NCBI RefSeq assembly: GCF_964340395.1
Contig: NC_135555.1
Location: forward strand, 17,064,746 to 17,128,745
Direction: 5' to 3'
From: Glandiceps talaboti
Lineage: Eukaryota > Hemichordata > Enteropneusta > Spengelidae
DNA length: 64,000 bases
The position numbers were made by a program, and so were the translations under genes. Below, in pieces: positions 13,701 to 23,310 of this stretch (positions within the stretch are counted from its first letter, which is position 1; every line of letters starts with the position of its first letter). The notes beneath the pieces were generated by a model that searched no databases, was not told where the DNA came from, and saw nothing but the letters and a program-made list of their open reading frames with translations.

Positions 13701-14154
13701 AGACAATTTTCCCTTCGAAATTTTCTATATCACTAAGTTCGCCATCGTCGTCATTAATTTCATATGTGAAATTATCATGTTGCTTGGTGGCACCACTTAA
13801 CGATCCAGAACAGCTATGCTCCATGTATTTTTGTAAATTGGTAAATTTTTCCATGCATTCGCCACAGGTGACTCCATCAGTATCAAGAAGAGGATTGTCT
13901 GGTATTATTGGAGTACCATTACAGTTCTTTCTCGATTTGTAATCAGGTGATTTATGGTCAGATTTTTTGCCGTCTGCAACTGAAGAACCTGTAGCTGATG
14001 TTGACTTAGTTCGAGTTGTGATGTCTGGTTCCCTTGGTTGCTGACCTAGCCCATCATCTTCAAAATCATCTACCAAGTCTGACAAGTGGGGAGGGGCTGG
14101 CATCCCTTCCGACTGGTCAATATTAAGACTAAGGACCCCAGAGGTGGTTTCCAT
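4762..14154 (-). CDS. ZFHX3: Zinc-finger homeobox transcription factor, ZFHX3/4 (zfh2) family, 3,130 aa
   Basis: A nuclear DNA-binding regulator; relatives (ATBF1/ZFHX3, ZFHX4, fly zfh2) act mainly in neural and appendage development. Seen: an N-terminal finger (~aa 95-115) with the family motif VYQPDGSAY after it, a finger near 271, paired fingers at 580-634, fingers through ~1600, then homeodomain 1 (~1996-2056, core HWFRNT, Arg at HD position 50), HD2 (~2201-2260, VWFQNA), two fingers, HD3 (~2459-2518, VWFQNT), one finger, HD4 (~2742-2801, VWFQNA) and a last finger. I count about 25 C2H2 or variant fingers, one with C-x4-C spacing and several ending in Cys. All four HDs keep Asn51. CtBP-like VLDLSKK lies at 1060-1066. 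The C-terminus is rich in Ala, Gln and Ser. Length is near vertebrate ZFHX3/4 (about 3,600-3,700). The frame extends 8 codons upstream to a TTG; I start at ATG 14154 because of its ACCATGG context. The whole CDS is one exon. Four HDs favour a ZFHX2/3/4 pro-orthologue; paralogue assignment is not possible. Confidence 0.97.
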   Translation of the reverse strand: METTSGVLSLNIDQSEGMPAPPHLSDLVDDFEDDGLGQQPREPDITTRTKSTSATGSSVADGKKSDHKSPDYKSRKNCNGTPIIPDNPLLDTDGVTCGECMEKFTNLQKYMEHSCSGSLSGATKQHDNFTYEINDDDGELSDIENFEGKIVYQPDGSAYLIDNVGDSDDELLPNLPEVFEGASRPFNSKSNQLTVQPPIVNSLHIPCTTAFMNMNMAHEYGMTLPGITSAPVMQSYRVYDVRTQNNKKIGDGDEGENEQSNKEFIFENSKPILMCFLCKLSFGFAKSFVGHAVNEHKLVLNEKEKSIMSRKNQSAIIQGLGKEKEPLLSFLEPQPIKTQTTSGSNYNTNGQAYYQQMLGTTQPSVSYIYPVSVAVSTNNSLVTTSTAQLRGPSPPVEGKTKEQGHNSSSDVHEDNVEAATSKQRNLPKNISVEGSKINPATSNEDEESLDSAAIDNNSKGTQSSRKESKAESPPLHFPNSSVLNTGKQQNGCATNQAPEVSNANSPARANADVSNQPEPSHKEEEDGNNSTYVNEDSTAKEEKDLNYRGPSTCKHDHPEEAHHVFSNYTNADGKISSSVECPKCDMVLGSSRSLGGHMTMMHSRNSCKTLKCPKCNWHYKYQQTLEAHMKEKHPESETKCGYCQTNQPHPRLARGETYTCGYKPFRCEICNYSTTTKGNLSIHMQSDKHLNNFQELQSGGAAVAATTVSSTASSEHILTQSKMNDPTSNKQKPKPTWRCDVCEYETNVARNLRIHMTSEKHMHNMLAVQHNMTQMQHDLQMNLGNYQHDDSMYRLMTQNMVPISIATESHLDPHAMMVEYPYDQAMYAAAIAGQLTPEMMEMETMGDDQPPVNEDPTKNEPLRMFQCSVCNRFISDDLDTLYDHIHQDRSVPTDSSWKIQIADVIRCNLCSYSTQLKANFQLHCKTDKHIQKLQLVNHIKEGGPQNEWRLKYMNVSNPTQVKCNACDYYTYSVEKLKAHVANYRHETSLKLFRHLQDIKITINSETKYYHCNMCNYSSKAKLSLIQHVRSMKHLRMEEEYLRRKADVNMDEADSPINEGVLDLSKKDRSFSESGAEEVKTERIAQQSLHAEHSSSKKSTISSSEASGSSSLMRTTTTQIYTCPYCKYSSIDQDRIRAHVLSQHSVKPQAVLRCPLCQDMCTNKINLEIHLVQVHSVSRDCIQRLMSTVERNEWMGGSSNPPSASPTSLMSPGISHLQGLDSPTNQTSQSPSSNMFASKVEEPNDANQGSDVESGDQYRCQKCHQVFQNLDGLYKHQNEVCPLKEQETPGGPGFLCWKKGCNQYFKTSAALQMHFKEIHAKRPQLPVSDRHVYKYRCNQCSLAFKTMEKLQIHSQYHMIRAATKCGTCDRSFRSIAALRKHMETSHMETNADMAQYFGMTNNTSGFLGIPTTSTPEAAVAVVNSMGIPVSATTSGIFSQSTGGDSSMQAVTPDVLDEKSQDSMSSDLYSELQEDSNQAMDLSSEQDGDGETNLEEGEVVQDSMHISEETYHDPTRKYKCHRCKVGFTKQSELSNHHKTLQHRRGCRAAYTMDKYLDPNRPYKCETCKESFTQKNILLVHYNSVSHLHKLKRSQNETESSPPDTSPSNDKKPFKCNICKVAYSQGSTLDIHMRSVLHQTRAAKLESAGAFGGLQHIGQQPDASNAYTSTLSQEQKQSVTLQHQLLAAAAAEATQQLAHLQAQQGSDAASAAAANAIASAALTQQLMDPNSLAFFQQQLLSTGMSSGMYTCGRCNSFFMTQEALAQHQTQCGMNDAATAAQFASQQKTYMTYTPRPSYPMMRSFLENYGFDLVQQFNEYAQGLPPNVDPKDKFKCDKCDREFSSVWVFKAHAEQDHKSFFPTDKIQQFSEVYREEYDKLQGERSGVIASNAASPSTPATPTESTATVGQSSATEQAPGTSQMEMLQSTSSAVATGSASAMPPPAVPSPAAPSCTASAMPPPAIPSPSAQIILPSAIPIPLQPMQTISYIDPSAYMQKSPKRARTRITDEQLKILRAHFDINNSPSEDQICEMSEKSGLPHKVIKHWFRNTLFKERQRNKDSPYNFNNPPSTTLPMSSDTQTSATVTTTEKKADTETMISESSVSPVRSEVMGPVITPTTSMAEPASATPETSAIQVSSETPPVTTATTNTTTVASTISETAFVSSAAAIPISSTPSSLIPPHSVSPPLPPTSPACSYSNSSSSKRAGRTRFTDYQIKMLQEFFENNAYPKDDDLEHLSKLLGLSPRVIVVWFQNARQKARKMFENQPPPETDAESGGARYRRTPGLNYQCNKCLLVFQRFFELIKHQKQHCYKDDDCSTTSYAGSSTPTSPNTPTNMQPEPPVSVKSEEKKSESSKSELLSAPQVHYQCDKCDLVFPQFDQWNEHQQVHFMQSFRSYMPQHNPFNMMYMPFDTSMNGLTAEQYFSAFQPTKSEMSSGKRKLSETDDTASETHSTADQDQPRDKRLRTTISPQQLEILYQKYQEDSNPTRRMLDMIARQVGLKKRVVQVWFQNTRARERKGQFRLSAPNHLHKRCPFCRAIFKAKTALEAHIKARHWDQLVNGNALDSLLKQSDAFSYGELGEGTSTAMSPRLYEDFMKTGSTPEDGDNLKVSSLSSPTAKGGDKPSSTRTGSEDCIVISDSQDDDSQDIEDGQKDTGSNGDGMRDDLESMTSSAADTGCSNMDDRAMDVEGESTRDGDSNEGDCDNDSLYYSETMSITQSSEDPNGLSERTGEDSEQRRQARELGKRFRTQMSQVQLKVLKCCFADYRTPTMHECELLGTEIGLPKRVVQVWFQNARAKDKKSKQTYTKHFGLIGSSFEGQDCCKLCDIQYSAKLSIRDHVFTETHIHNVKKHVNGQLEKDTTDSTSSVGQLLQHASPIEAQRAMAASFLPNHQAALLGHGHMGSLQSMQAHAAMSAFLGQVASPTEAETSKKDETTPKKESAESSTSGNSSEDAAALAAAAAAASQASYLPSMSGAEAAYMPYFFGGMSPYYTQAPFVYPLYSPEQAAAFFPYDPSIQMGLQAHLLQAQHMSPHHAAVAGFSPSVGESTKLPYGSSASKESREAMLKSTSTSSTTQETRRSRSEDKHSSSTSHSSRSSATHPNEASTSDHSIPADREAARKPSSSSSTEKSS

Positions 14155-14228
14155 GGTACACTGCTTTATCAGAATCAATTCCTATTGTTCACCTATTCAT
14201 TTCTATCGGCTCTGGACGGGTCTCGGTT
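14155..14228 (-). other. ZFHX 5' UTR segment with 3' splice site
   Basis: On the minus strand a long pyrimidine tract ending 'tttttctcttccag' leads into this segment, a textbook 3' splice site with the exon beginning at 14228. The 74-nt leader ends at the initiator ATG. It contains a minimal upstream reading frame (ATG at 14200-14198, two further codons, then TGA ending at 14189), which could lower translation of the main frame. The upstream exon is inferred to be at 38371 and above. Confidence 0.75.
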
Positions 14229-14874
14229 CTGGAAGAGAAAAAAGAAGAAGAAATACAGTTTAGAAACTAGAATGATGAATATTTTCCTTCAAATAAAAAC
14301 AAGCATGTATTTGACATTATAATAAATTTTAAATTCAAGAAATTAAATGGAGATGAATACACTATATTATGACTTGGGGACAATTTACTTTGAAAGCAAG
14401 AAGTGGTCCGAATAATAAACTTGGTTCATTTGATACATTTTTAATAAATATTCTTCAAATAGTTTTGGCTTGCTGCTTTTCCACTTCAGTTCAATCACTA
14501 CGTTTTCAATTCAAACTTGAATTGATGATTACAAATGATGAAACTCTCTTTCGAATATCTAATACTAATTTCGTTTTTTGATAATGTTGGGGTGGGAGTG
14601 GTGGTGATAAGCTGGTACACACGTTCTCAAAGATCCCCAACCACCAGAATAATGGTACAAGAATGAGAATTTTACAAGAACCCCCACCCTATCAAGGTTG
14701 TTACAATAAGCAATATCACTGTGATTCAGATTTTAACAATTTTGTGAACACGTCCTACACCAGGATGCAAAATATATTGAGACTCCAACCCTCTCCTATT
14801 TTTGTTGCTGCATATGTGACCACTTCTATACAACTCCTTCAACATATAGCTATAAACAGACAAAGACTATAAAT

Positions 14875-15132
14875 TTTGGATTCGATAGGGAACTTGCAAT
14901 CCAGACTGAGCATACAAAGGACTGTGGGATTATCTGTGGTTATCGTTATACCTAATCTGCAGCTACTGATAAAATAAACCTCCCACAATTGTCAGGGTAA
15001 CTATGAATTGATTATCTGTGGTTACAAACAATGTATCAACATTGTTTATAATACTAACTGATTAGTATTTATTATCACATTTCCAATGATGCAACATTCA
15101 ACATAGCGGGTTTGCAAGTTCCCTATCCCAAA
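14875..15132. mobile_element. MITE-like element with 19-bp terminal inverted repeats
   Basis: 'gatagggaacttgcaatcc' at 14884-14902 is matched in reverse complement by 15109-15127 with one mismatch. An outer ttgg/ccaa pairing extends the ends to about 14875 and 15132, with a 4-bp insertion on the left side. The roughly 258-bp interior has no coding capacity and carries two direct copies of 'gattatctgtggtta' (about 14932 and 15010). Size, structure and lack of coding fit a non-autonomous DNA element. No clean target-site duplication was found, so the superfamily is unassigned. Confidence 0.65.
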
Positions 15133-15832
15133 TCTTTTTGACTGTGTAGAGGTTTTCACTTGTATATAAGTATTATTTCTCGGATAACAGTCTGAGACAA
15201 AGTTTTGTGTTAAACCTAAAAATTTAAACTGCTTTTAGATGGATAAAGGTTTTTGAACTGAATACAGTGAAATGATACACTTGTTGAGAAGAAAAATCAA
15301 ATTGTCACTTGAGTCACAATGACTCACTCTTAGTATACAAACACTATACAAAAAAAATCACTTCAAAACAACACTATCATATATGGTGCAAATTTCCTCC
15401 TTGCACAAGATTTTAAACAAAAGTGTTACCTCACATAATATTGATGTGAATTTAAGATCATTCTTTTGCCTAAGCATTACCAGCAATTTTTATCCATAAT
15501 ACTCAAAATAGAAACTGGTAAAATTGAAACATTGACACCTGAATGTGGCATCAGTCATTATACCATGACTCAACATGAATAGAACAGATATTATTCAAAC
15601 TATCATTTATGTGATTTGACCCTAGTGTGCTGCCCTCTAATAAAAAAATGAGAATTTATGCTGTGGCTCAACATTTTGAAAATAGGTTTTCTTGTGAGTT
15701 GGCTAATAGCAGGGCAGTGTGCCCTCTTATGATATCCAAATTTTGTTGTTGTTGTCAGTCAAAATGATAAAAACTAGCATTTCTTGTGAGTCGCCATATG
15801 GGAACACCAAATTTTGGCATGTCACTGGAAAT

Positions 15833-15858
15833 TGTGTGTGTGTGTGTGTGTGTGTGTG
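15833..15858. repeat. (TG)13 microsatellite
   Basis: Uninterrupted TG dinucleotide run in the inferred ZFHX intron. Confidence 0.95.
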
Positions 15859-16434
15859 AATTGGCACACTGGATAAGAGACACCTAATTTGGGTTCATCA
15901 CAAAAAATGTTGCATCAGTGGTGTATCAAATGGTTTATGGGGCAAAATGCATAACAAATGTGTATAACAAATGTATAAAACTGTTCGCTCATGTACATGT
16001 AGGTCATGTGACATGAGAAATTCTCAATTTTCAAAAAAAAATTATCATATTCGATAAAGTTGTCTGTTAAAGGCTGTTGAATACCAGTAAAAAACTATCT
16101 ATGTGATATAACAGTGTTCCTTCTTTTAAGCATATTGGATGCACAAAAATAGACTTGCAGGCAACATGCATAATCACATTCATGAAGCAGCCTCAAAAAC
16201 TGGTTAGAATGAAAATGGAGTATTGGGTGGGTACCTTTGTAGGTGAGGTGATTTTTAGGGGGGAGCAGCAGCAGTGTGAATGATGATTTACCCTAGATGT
16301 ATACCCTCAAGTATATACGTTGGCGTGAAACGGTATACAATATAAATATGATCAGCAAAACAATATTGTGTGCAAATTCAAGATTATTTAAACAATATTG
16401 CAAATTCAAGATTATTTTTAGTCATGTTTATGAG

Positions 16435-16622
16435 GTGGTACAGCTACATGCAAGTATTGCACAATGTGTAAAGCTACACACATTCATTGTACATATACAG
16501 CTTTACATAAGCGTAATACAATGTATACAGCTACACACAAGTATTGTACAATGTATACAGCTACACACAACTACAGTATTGCACAATGTGTATACCTACA
16601 TACAAGTTCTGCTATTCAGTAT
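16435..16622. repeat. Degenerate tandem repeat, about 30 bp unit, about 6 copies
   Basis: The unit is approximately 'cagctacacacaagtattg' followed by 'tacaatgtata'. It recurs with small indels from 16438 to about 16620. It generates apparent reading frames of 132 and 81 codons in this interval (16297-16709), which I therefore treat as artefacts. Confidence 0.8.
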
Positions 16623-17867
16623 ACTTCATTCATATTTTCATTATTTTTACATTATACTGGAATCGATTCACTATCAAACTTTAAAAAAAATCTGATATCC
16701 ATATATTAACCAAAAGAAAAACAACTACTCCCTTCGACAGTTTCTCTTTGATTTATCAAAAATTACATCTATATTTACGATGATCTATTGAATTTTAAGA
16801 CAGATTACCATCAACATATATTAGTTTTTGTTTCTGCATGACATCATCTGTCATAAAACAGAATACAGGTGATATGTGCTCCTAAATTATAAGTATCATT
16901 AGAACAGAGAATGTAGGAATTCTTCTAAACTTATTCTATGCCACAGCATTTTAGTCCTGTTCACACAGAGGAGATCAATAGCTTTTTAAAAATGTATGAT
17001 TTATTAGGTGTGTACTGTAAATATATCAAATGAAATACAACAAACGCGACAACACCTTTTGTGTGGTCTAACATCTCAAACTCACTTGAACTCCTAATAC
17101 ATTCATTGCATCAGTTTTAACTTCATGTTATGACACAAGGTATTCATTTTTATCACTTTTCTCATCACTGTTACAAACGGTTCTAATACCCTAGTACCAT
17201 CACTATTGATTCTATAGTGCCCCAAAAAAGCGAAAAGAAAATGAAAAACAATGATGCATGCGCTGGGTATAATAACTATAAGGCCAAAAAAACTGTTTGG
17301 TTCTGGTAACCCGACCCCACCTAGTTTTTCACTGCTAACTCTAAACTTTTTTTTTTTAGGTTATTCAAATAATATATTGGAAAATTGAACAATTTTGCAG
17401 TCATGACAGTATATTTGATATATTTACAGTGAGATTTGATGACATTATTGTCTTGTGATCAAAACAACACGGCAGAATACAGTGTAGTTCACAATGTCTT
17501 CTGTATATCATACGGAAAAGGTGAATACATTGATGAGAAATTTCTATTGACCTCTACATACAATATAACAACCTGAACCAGACCAAACCAAACAAAAAAA
17601 AATATACAAAAATTCCCTACCTACCCAACCTCTTTTTGAAATTGGGTGTTATTGAAACCACAAAATTATTTTCTTTGGCCGAACTATGTTTTTTACCAAT
17701 ATTTTTCACCAGTCATTGAATGAGTCAGTACATATCCATGCTTACTCATGACAATTTAAAGAAAATGTAACAAAAATCGAAAACTGTATAACAAAAATCT
17801 AATCAATGTTACATTAACAATCCAAAGCAGATGTGAAATTTCTTGCTGTAAATGAAGTCACAAAAAA

Positions 17868-18187
17868 TCTGACCTCAGGTCATTGAAGCCCTAGGGGGTC
17901 AATGAGTTTGTGTGGTCAAGTGATATAACAGCCAATGGTTGATTTCAAATTTCAAACAGGTACCTGACCTCATCACGGAAGTTCTAGGTCCATTAGTCTG
18001 TGTGGTCAAGTGATATATAGTCAACTGTTGGTTTCAAATTTCAAACAGGTCCTTGACCTCAGACCTCTGAAGCCCAAAGTTTATGAGTTTGTTTGGTCAA
18101 GTGATATAACAGTCAAAGGTTGGTTTCAAATTTCAAACAAGTCTCTGACAGCAGACCACTGAAACCCTAGGCCTATAAGTTTGTGTT
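17868..18187. repeat. 91-bp tandem repeat, about 3.5 copies
   Basis: Copies of 'tggtcaagtgatata' begin at 17912, 18003 and 18094, exactly 91 bp apart. Each is followed by a conserved 'ggtttcaaatttcaaacagg'-type block. The last partial copy ends near 18187. No coding capacity. It lies in the inferred ZFHX intron. Confidence 0.9.
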
Positions 18188-18284
18188 GTGAAATAAAAAT
18201 TAAATCAGAAAATGAATTCGTGAAGGAACATAATTGATATTAATACCAACAGTGCTCGATGCAATATTTTGTAGCAGAGCATCA

Positions 18285-18314
<30 letters not shown>
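18285..18314. repeat. (TGTC)n microsatellite
   Basis: Tetranucleotide TGTC/TCTG run of about seven units. A much longer array of the same motif occurs at 45042-45180 in the THTPA intron. Confidence 0.93.
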
Positions 18315-18315
<1 letters not shown>

Positions 18316-21300
18316 ATTCTAAGCTTTATAAATAGACCACTTCTGGAAATAAACAACTCATTACGTAATCTGTAACATGTTTGTAGCTCTTTGTTGATAT
18401 TTGCACAGCATACTATGGACAGTTACTTAATGAGCTAGTGTTCTTCCTCATTTAACCCTTTCACCACCAGTACCCGGTATAAGAAAATAAATTTGTACAG
18501 GTTCAGAATCATTAAGAGCAAAAATCAGTTAAATCTTCAGTCAAGTAATTTGTTTTTTGGGCTTCAGAAAATGTTTACACAGCAGTGATGTCTTTGCTAG
18601 GTAGCGTTTAGTGCAAGATGGAGTGAGAATGAAAATTACAGCCTTTCAGTTCGTTAGTCTCTCATTCAAAATCTGCATGTGAATCTGGGGCCAATTCTGT
18701 CCGCAAAATATTGAAACATATATGTCTTATTTCAAAAACTAAAGAATGAAGGAACTTGCTTATATTTTCCAAGGAATTGTACAGACAGGAAAGAATTTGC
18801 AACAGTTATTGAATATGTACAGAGGAGTGAGTCTGAGACAAACTGAGCATGTCCACTGAAACTGTTCAAAAAAACCCACACCAACCTCCATTTATATGTT
18901 TAGTATAAGATACATGTTGCTATCATACTAATTGTCTAATCTCTGTGAAAAATATACACTTTCCAACTCTTATTATAGAACTACGGCAGATGGAATGAAA
19001 ACCAACATAACTCACTGAAAGCTGTTCAAAGGTAAGATCCAAAATCATGTACAAAACGACAGGCCTCCTGTGAATTTGTGAATTGAATACTGGTCACAGA
19101 CATGTATCTTTTTTTTTTTCGACATCACATCACAACAGACATTCTTCTTTGGCAGTAGACGAAGATATACAAAAGATATTCCCTGTTGTATATAATATCA
19201 GGACAGGAACATCACCATCAGTGAAGGTGTCGGAAATCAAAATATAATTATCTGGGAGCATTAGACCTGACTGTATCGTTGTTATTAACCCCTACACACT
19301 CTTATTAATCTTCGTTAAAGTGTGAATATTTTGATTCCATAAGTCACGGTGATTCATCACTGTTTGTATTTTGCCAGAATCAAAATTAATGCCTTCTATT
19401 TTGTTTCGTCTAATTATACTTTTTGTCAGTTGAGGGTAATGTTTTCCCAGAGGAGAACATGAAATAGTCTCCGATTCAGTAATTCATATTAAGTAACAAC
19501 ACTTGCTAGGTGTTGTCTCCCCCTTTCATTTGCTGCATTAGACTTGATATATTTAGTATGAGAAATACAAATAATACACACAGGGGGTATAATGTACATG
19601 AGATTCCCAGAGGAACAAATTAAGCTAAGTTGTGGCATCACAAAAGGTAGCCCATGTTGAATTTGACTAAGATATACTCAAGGCAGTCATAGTGTGTGGA
19701 AGAAATTTGCATGTTTTGACCCGGCGGTACTATGAGGTTGAATCGACATATTGATATGATGCAGTGACACGGCTCACTCGTACACGAACATATGCTCGCA
19801 ACAACTCACAATACAGCCAATCAATTTACAGTAGGTGTAGGAATACAAGGTTACTCTGCAGCTAACCTTGGCTACAGACACCAAAAAATAAATAAATAAA
19901 AAAATAAAATAAAATGAAAATAATAATTTGACCAAGAAGTAATCAATTTCTTCAAGAACCTTAAAACAGAGACAGCTCACAACTAAAAAACTGATACTGA
20001 TACATACTATTCTGTCGTTGTACTATCTCTATGGTGATTGTAACTGAATATGTCCCACGACGCAAACAGTAGAATGGTTAGAATATTGCACATCTTCATA
20101 TATGCCTTTGTTAAAGCACCTCTTCTCCTCTTCTCCTCAATATATGTGACCCTTCTGCTATTCTACCCTTTAGATCCCTCTGGGAGAATATGCGACACCA
20201 CACATTACGGCCTTCATTGTTTTGTTCCCTATCTTTTCAATTGGAACATTATATTTCAGCATCATTTGCGTTTTCATTTTTCTCTTTCTTTACATCTTTT
20301 ATCTTTTGAGGACAAAGAGATATAATGGGGCTAAGTGTTAAGTTCGGCTATGACTTCAGACAATCGCTAATTGGCCTCGGCCTGCAATAATTACCCCGAC
20401 AAGGCTGGTTCAAATGGCATAATGGCTTGCCATTCATTTCCGTGCTGCTTCATTATCTATAATGACTCTTCGACAAGCAGAGAACATCTAGCTCTGCTGC
20501 AATTTTCCTTAAGAAGAGGAAGTCGGGTGAAAACCAGACTAAACCTCAAATAAGAACAAAGGGACAGAAAGAAAATCCCCTACATAGGCTAATGATTCCA
20601 ACATCATGAATGCTTTTCCAAACTTGATAAAATGTCAAAAAGATTACCATGTCATTCTGCAACTTGTAAAAGTAAGAAAAATGAGACGTCATTTTCACCA
20701 TCCATAAGAGATAGCAAAATCATACAAAGGTTGTTAGACATCATTATCGAAATCAAGACTCGTTTATCGGAGATCAGGAATAAGATCTGAAGACACACAA
20801 GCCTAATCACTAACATTAGAAGAATCATCTTCCTACAGTAGTCAAGGAAATGGATGACACTCTCACCACTATCAGCTCTCATGACTATGCTGTAATTATT
20901 AGTTTCTCTTTCTAACTCCTACATTCAAAGAGCTCTTTTTCTTCATCAACCATCCAATATTTGATGGAGATGATGACGATTTCAATACCGACCACAGATT
21001 AACCATGTGAAGAGAAATGATATCTATATATTCAACTAAATACTCCTTCAGTCAAATTATGAAAAGAAGAGAAAACTATTACACAAATGTGACTGAAAAG
21101 TAAAAGTTGTGAAAGACACTACTGCCAAGCACTTGTAGTTAAATTGTTTTTTCAAAGCTGAAATAGTCCAAGACAGATGAAAGACCACCGATGGTCACAG
21201 GTAAGGTAAACAGGGAATTGTGATGTTGCCGCTGCAAATGAATATGTAGAAACCTGAGGCCTTAAACGTACCAAGTTCAATTAACCCTAGTGAAAATGGC

Positions 21301-21417
21301 TCCCTTCTTCCTAATGTTCATGGTATCAAATTGTCTGCTTCATCAAAGCTACTTCCTAACGACATAAAATTGATTGGGAAGATTTGCACTACGTGTTTTG
21401 CTACAACTTCAAACTGA

Positions 21418-21421
<4 letters not shown>
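18315..21421. other. Non-coding stretch, nothing recognised
   Basis: Apart from a few short A or T runs I see no gene, RNA or mobile-element structure here. The interval 20340-20560, around 'ataattaccccgacaaggc', has a more complex composition than its surroundings and could be a constrained non-coding element. I cannot test that from one sequence. Confidence 0.4.

Positions 21422-21422
<1 letters not shown>

Positions 21423-21457
<35 letters not shown>
21423..21457. repeat. (AT)n microsatellite
   Basis: Uninterrupted AT run of about 17 units in the inferred ZFHX intron. Confidence 0.95.
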
Positions 21458-21463
<6 letters not shown>

Positions 21464-21944
21464 ATATATAATTTTTCCATGAATGATTATCAGATTAATA
21501 ATTATAAGATTCTGCATAATGCTTCTTTAGTTTAAGATTTCATACGATAACCTCTCACAGTTTATATCTAGTTAGATAACTTGTTAATATCAAATCTAAA
21601 AAAAGAAGAAAAACCAACGTAACACTGAAGTAATGTCATTTATGTTGTACTGACTGACTGTGATGTGAAACTAAGTGTTGTGGCTACCACCCAGTGGAAT
21701 TTTTCAGCATTGATCTCCTGTTTAAACAGCATGGAAACCCTAAAATTCTTGACAAGCAGGGTGGGATCCTAGCGTATTTGTTTATCTTTGGATGACTTTT
21801 TCACCCCTATCTGCTGAAATATGTCACCTAATTCCAAGCTGGGTAAGAGGCAATGAATACATGATGCGAAGTTTGCACAAACATTGATAGCAGAGACAAG
21901 TTATCGGAGTCACGTGGCTCTGACAAAAAAGATACAGAAAACTT

Positions 21945-21945
<1 letters not shown>

Positions 21946-21975
<30 letters not shown>
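21946..21975. repeat. (CT)15 microsatellite
   Basis: Uninterrupted CT run, followed by a short irregular CA-rich stretch. Confidence 0.95.
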
Positions 21976-21976
<1 letters not shown>

Positions 21977-22739
21977 ACGCATACACACATGCATGCACAC
22001 ACCTGACAAAGTCACGATGTGAAAATTCAATACATGATGAATCACCACTATTGGCAAAATAACATAAAATGAGTCATTTCTCGAAGTGCCGTCTTACCAA
22101 CTATCATAGACAGCTCGTGATTTCACCAGTTTCCTACACTTCAAGTGATCATGATATAGGTCATGATGAAGAAAAACTAAGCACCTACACTAAAGTAAAA
22201 TATTCAGACAAATCAGGGTGAGACATGAAGGAAGACTGTTTAAATGGGTTAAGTGGCGTTTGAATCTTTCTTGAGATACAAGACGTCATTAGGGTAAAAA
22301 TGGTCATATGTCAGCGATCTTGTAAGACATGTAAACTGACACTGGTGAGTGTTGTTTTATTGTATAATAATACAGATACACAATATTTAAAATTTCAATA
22401 ATGCTAAATGTTAAACAAGAGCAAGGCAGGAAATCCCCCTGTACTGAACCAATGCATTAGTTGGTTTACACCAATGATGCTCAGTTTGTCAACAGGATTG
22501 AGATGATGTGAAATATTATGGCGAAGTTTATGATATGAAATGACAATATGTACATTACTGCCTCAATAAAACAAAGTACAGGCCATGTGAGGCTTATGGG
22601 GGCTACTACTGCTTGTGACACTGGCAGAACATCATCGCCTACTGAGCTCAGCTGAAGAAAAGTGAGACAATTTGAGAAGACTCAGAGACAAATAACATTA
22701 GCAACATTATCTGAGGAGTAACACTTACTACAATTAGGG

Positions 22740-23310
22740 GAGATGTACTTCAGGAAACTGTCTCTTCTCCGTTTACAGATATATGGCCTGTGAAGCCGCC
22801 GACAACAGCAAGTTAAAAAATGGCAAAGATGAGATAAAAGATCTCCCCTACTGACTAGCCAATTCCAGCCTAGTAGTTCCTTCTGTCTTCAGCTGACAAA
22901 CTGAATACACACAACAATTTCCAGAGTGAGATCGAGAGAGGTTACAGTGATTTCTTATAGATGACAATTGTCATTAACCAATCCACCCGGTTCTGAGAGA
23001 AGGAAAATCACCCTTTTCATGCACAGCAAAGAAAAAATACTCATAATCGAAGTGGAGGCTATCGTGCTATCAAAAGATGAGGGTTGCTAAGAATGGTTCT
23101 CATTTCATCTCCGATTATTTGTGCAAAGTGAAGTTATTAATGAAAGAGTGATGCGCAGGCAACTTTTTAATTTCCCATTACACCTGAGCGGGTCAATCAA
23201 GCCCCCAAGCTGTGCTTTTTGACTAAACAGGATACACACAGACTGAGGCACAAGGCAATCCTTCATCAATGGTATATTATTAAGACAAATCACAAATATT
23301 TTATGGAGGA
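22740..23310. promoter_or_regulatory. Candidate non-coding regulatory block in the ZFHX intron
   Basis: This interval lacks simple repeats and has higher sequence complexity than its neighbours. It contains TAAT-core homeodomain-type words such as 'gttattaatgaaag' and 'tttttaatttccc' around 23130-23180. It is a guess at a constrained element based only on texture; there is no comparative evidence. Confidence 0.2.

Noticed and set aside
14155-14178. N-terminal extension of the ZFHX frame by 8 residues to position 14178
   Set aside because: The first codon of the extension is TTG, and the next in-frame ATG (14154) sits in a near-perfect ACCATGG context, so the extension is taken as 5' UTR.
16297-16709. 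132- and 81-codon plus-strand frames
   Set aside because: Explained by the 30-bp tandem repeat at 16435-16622.
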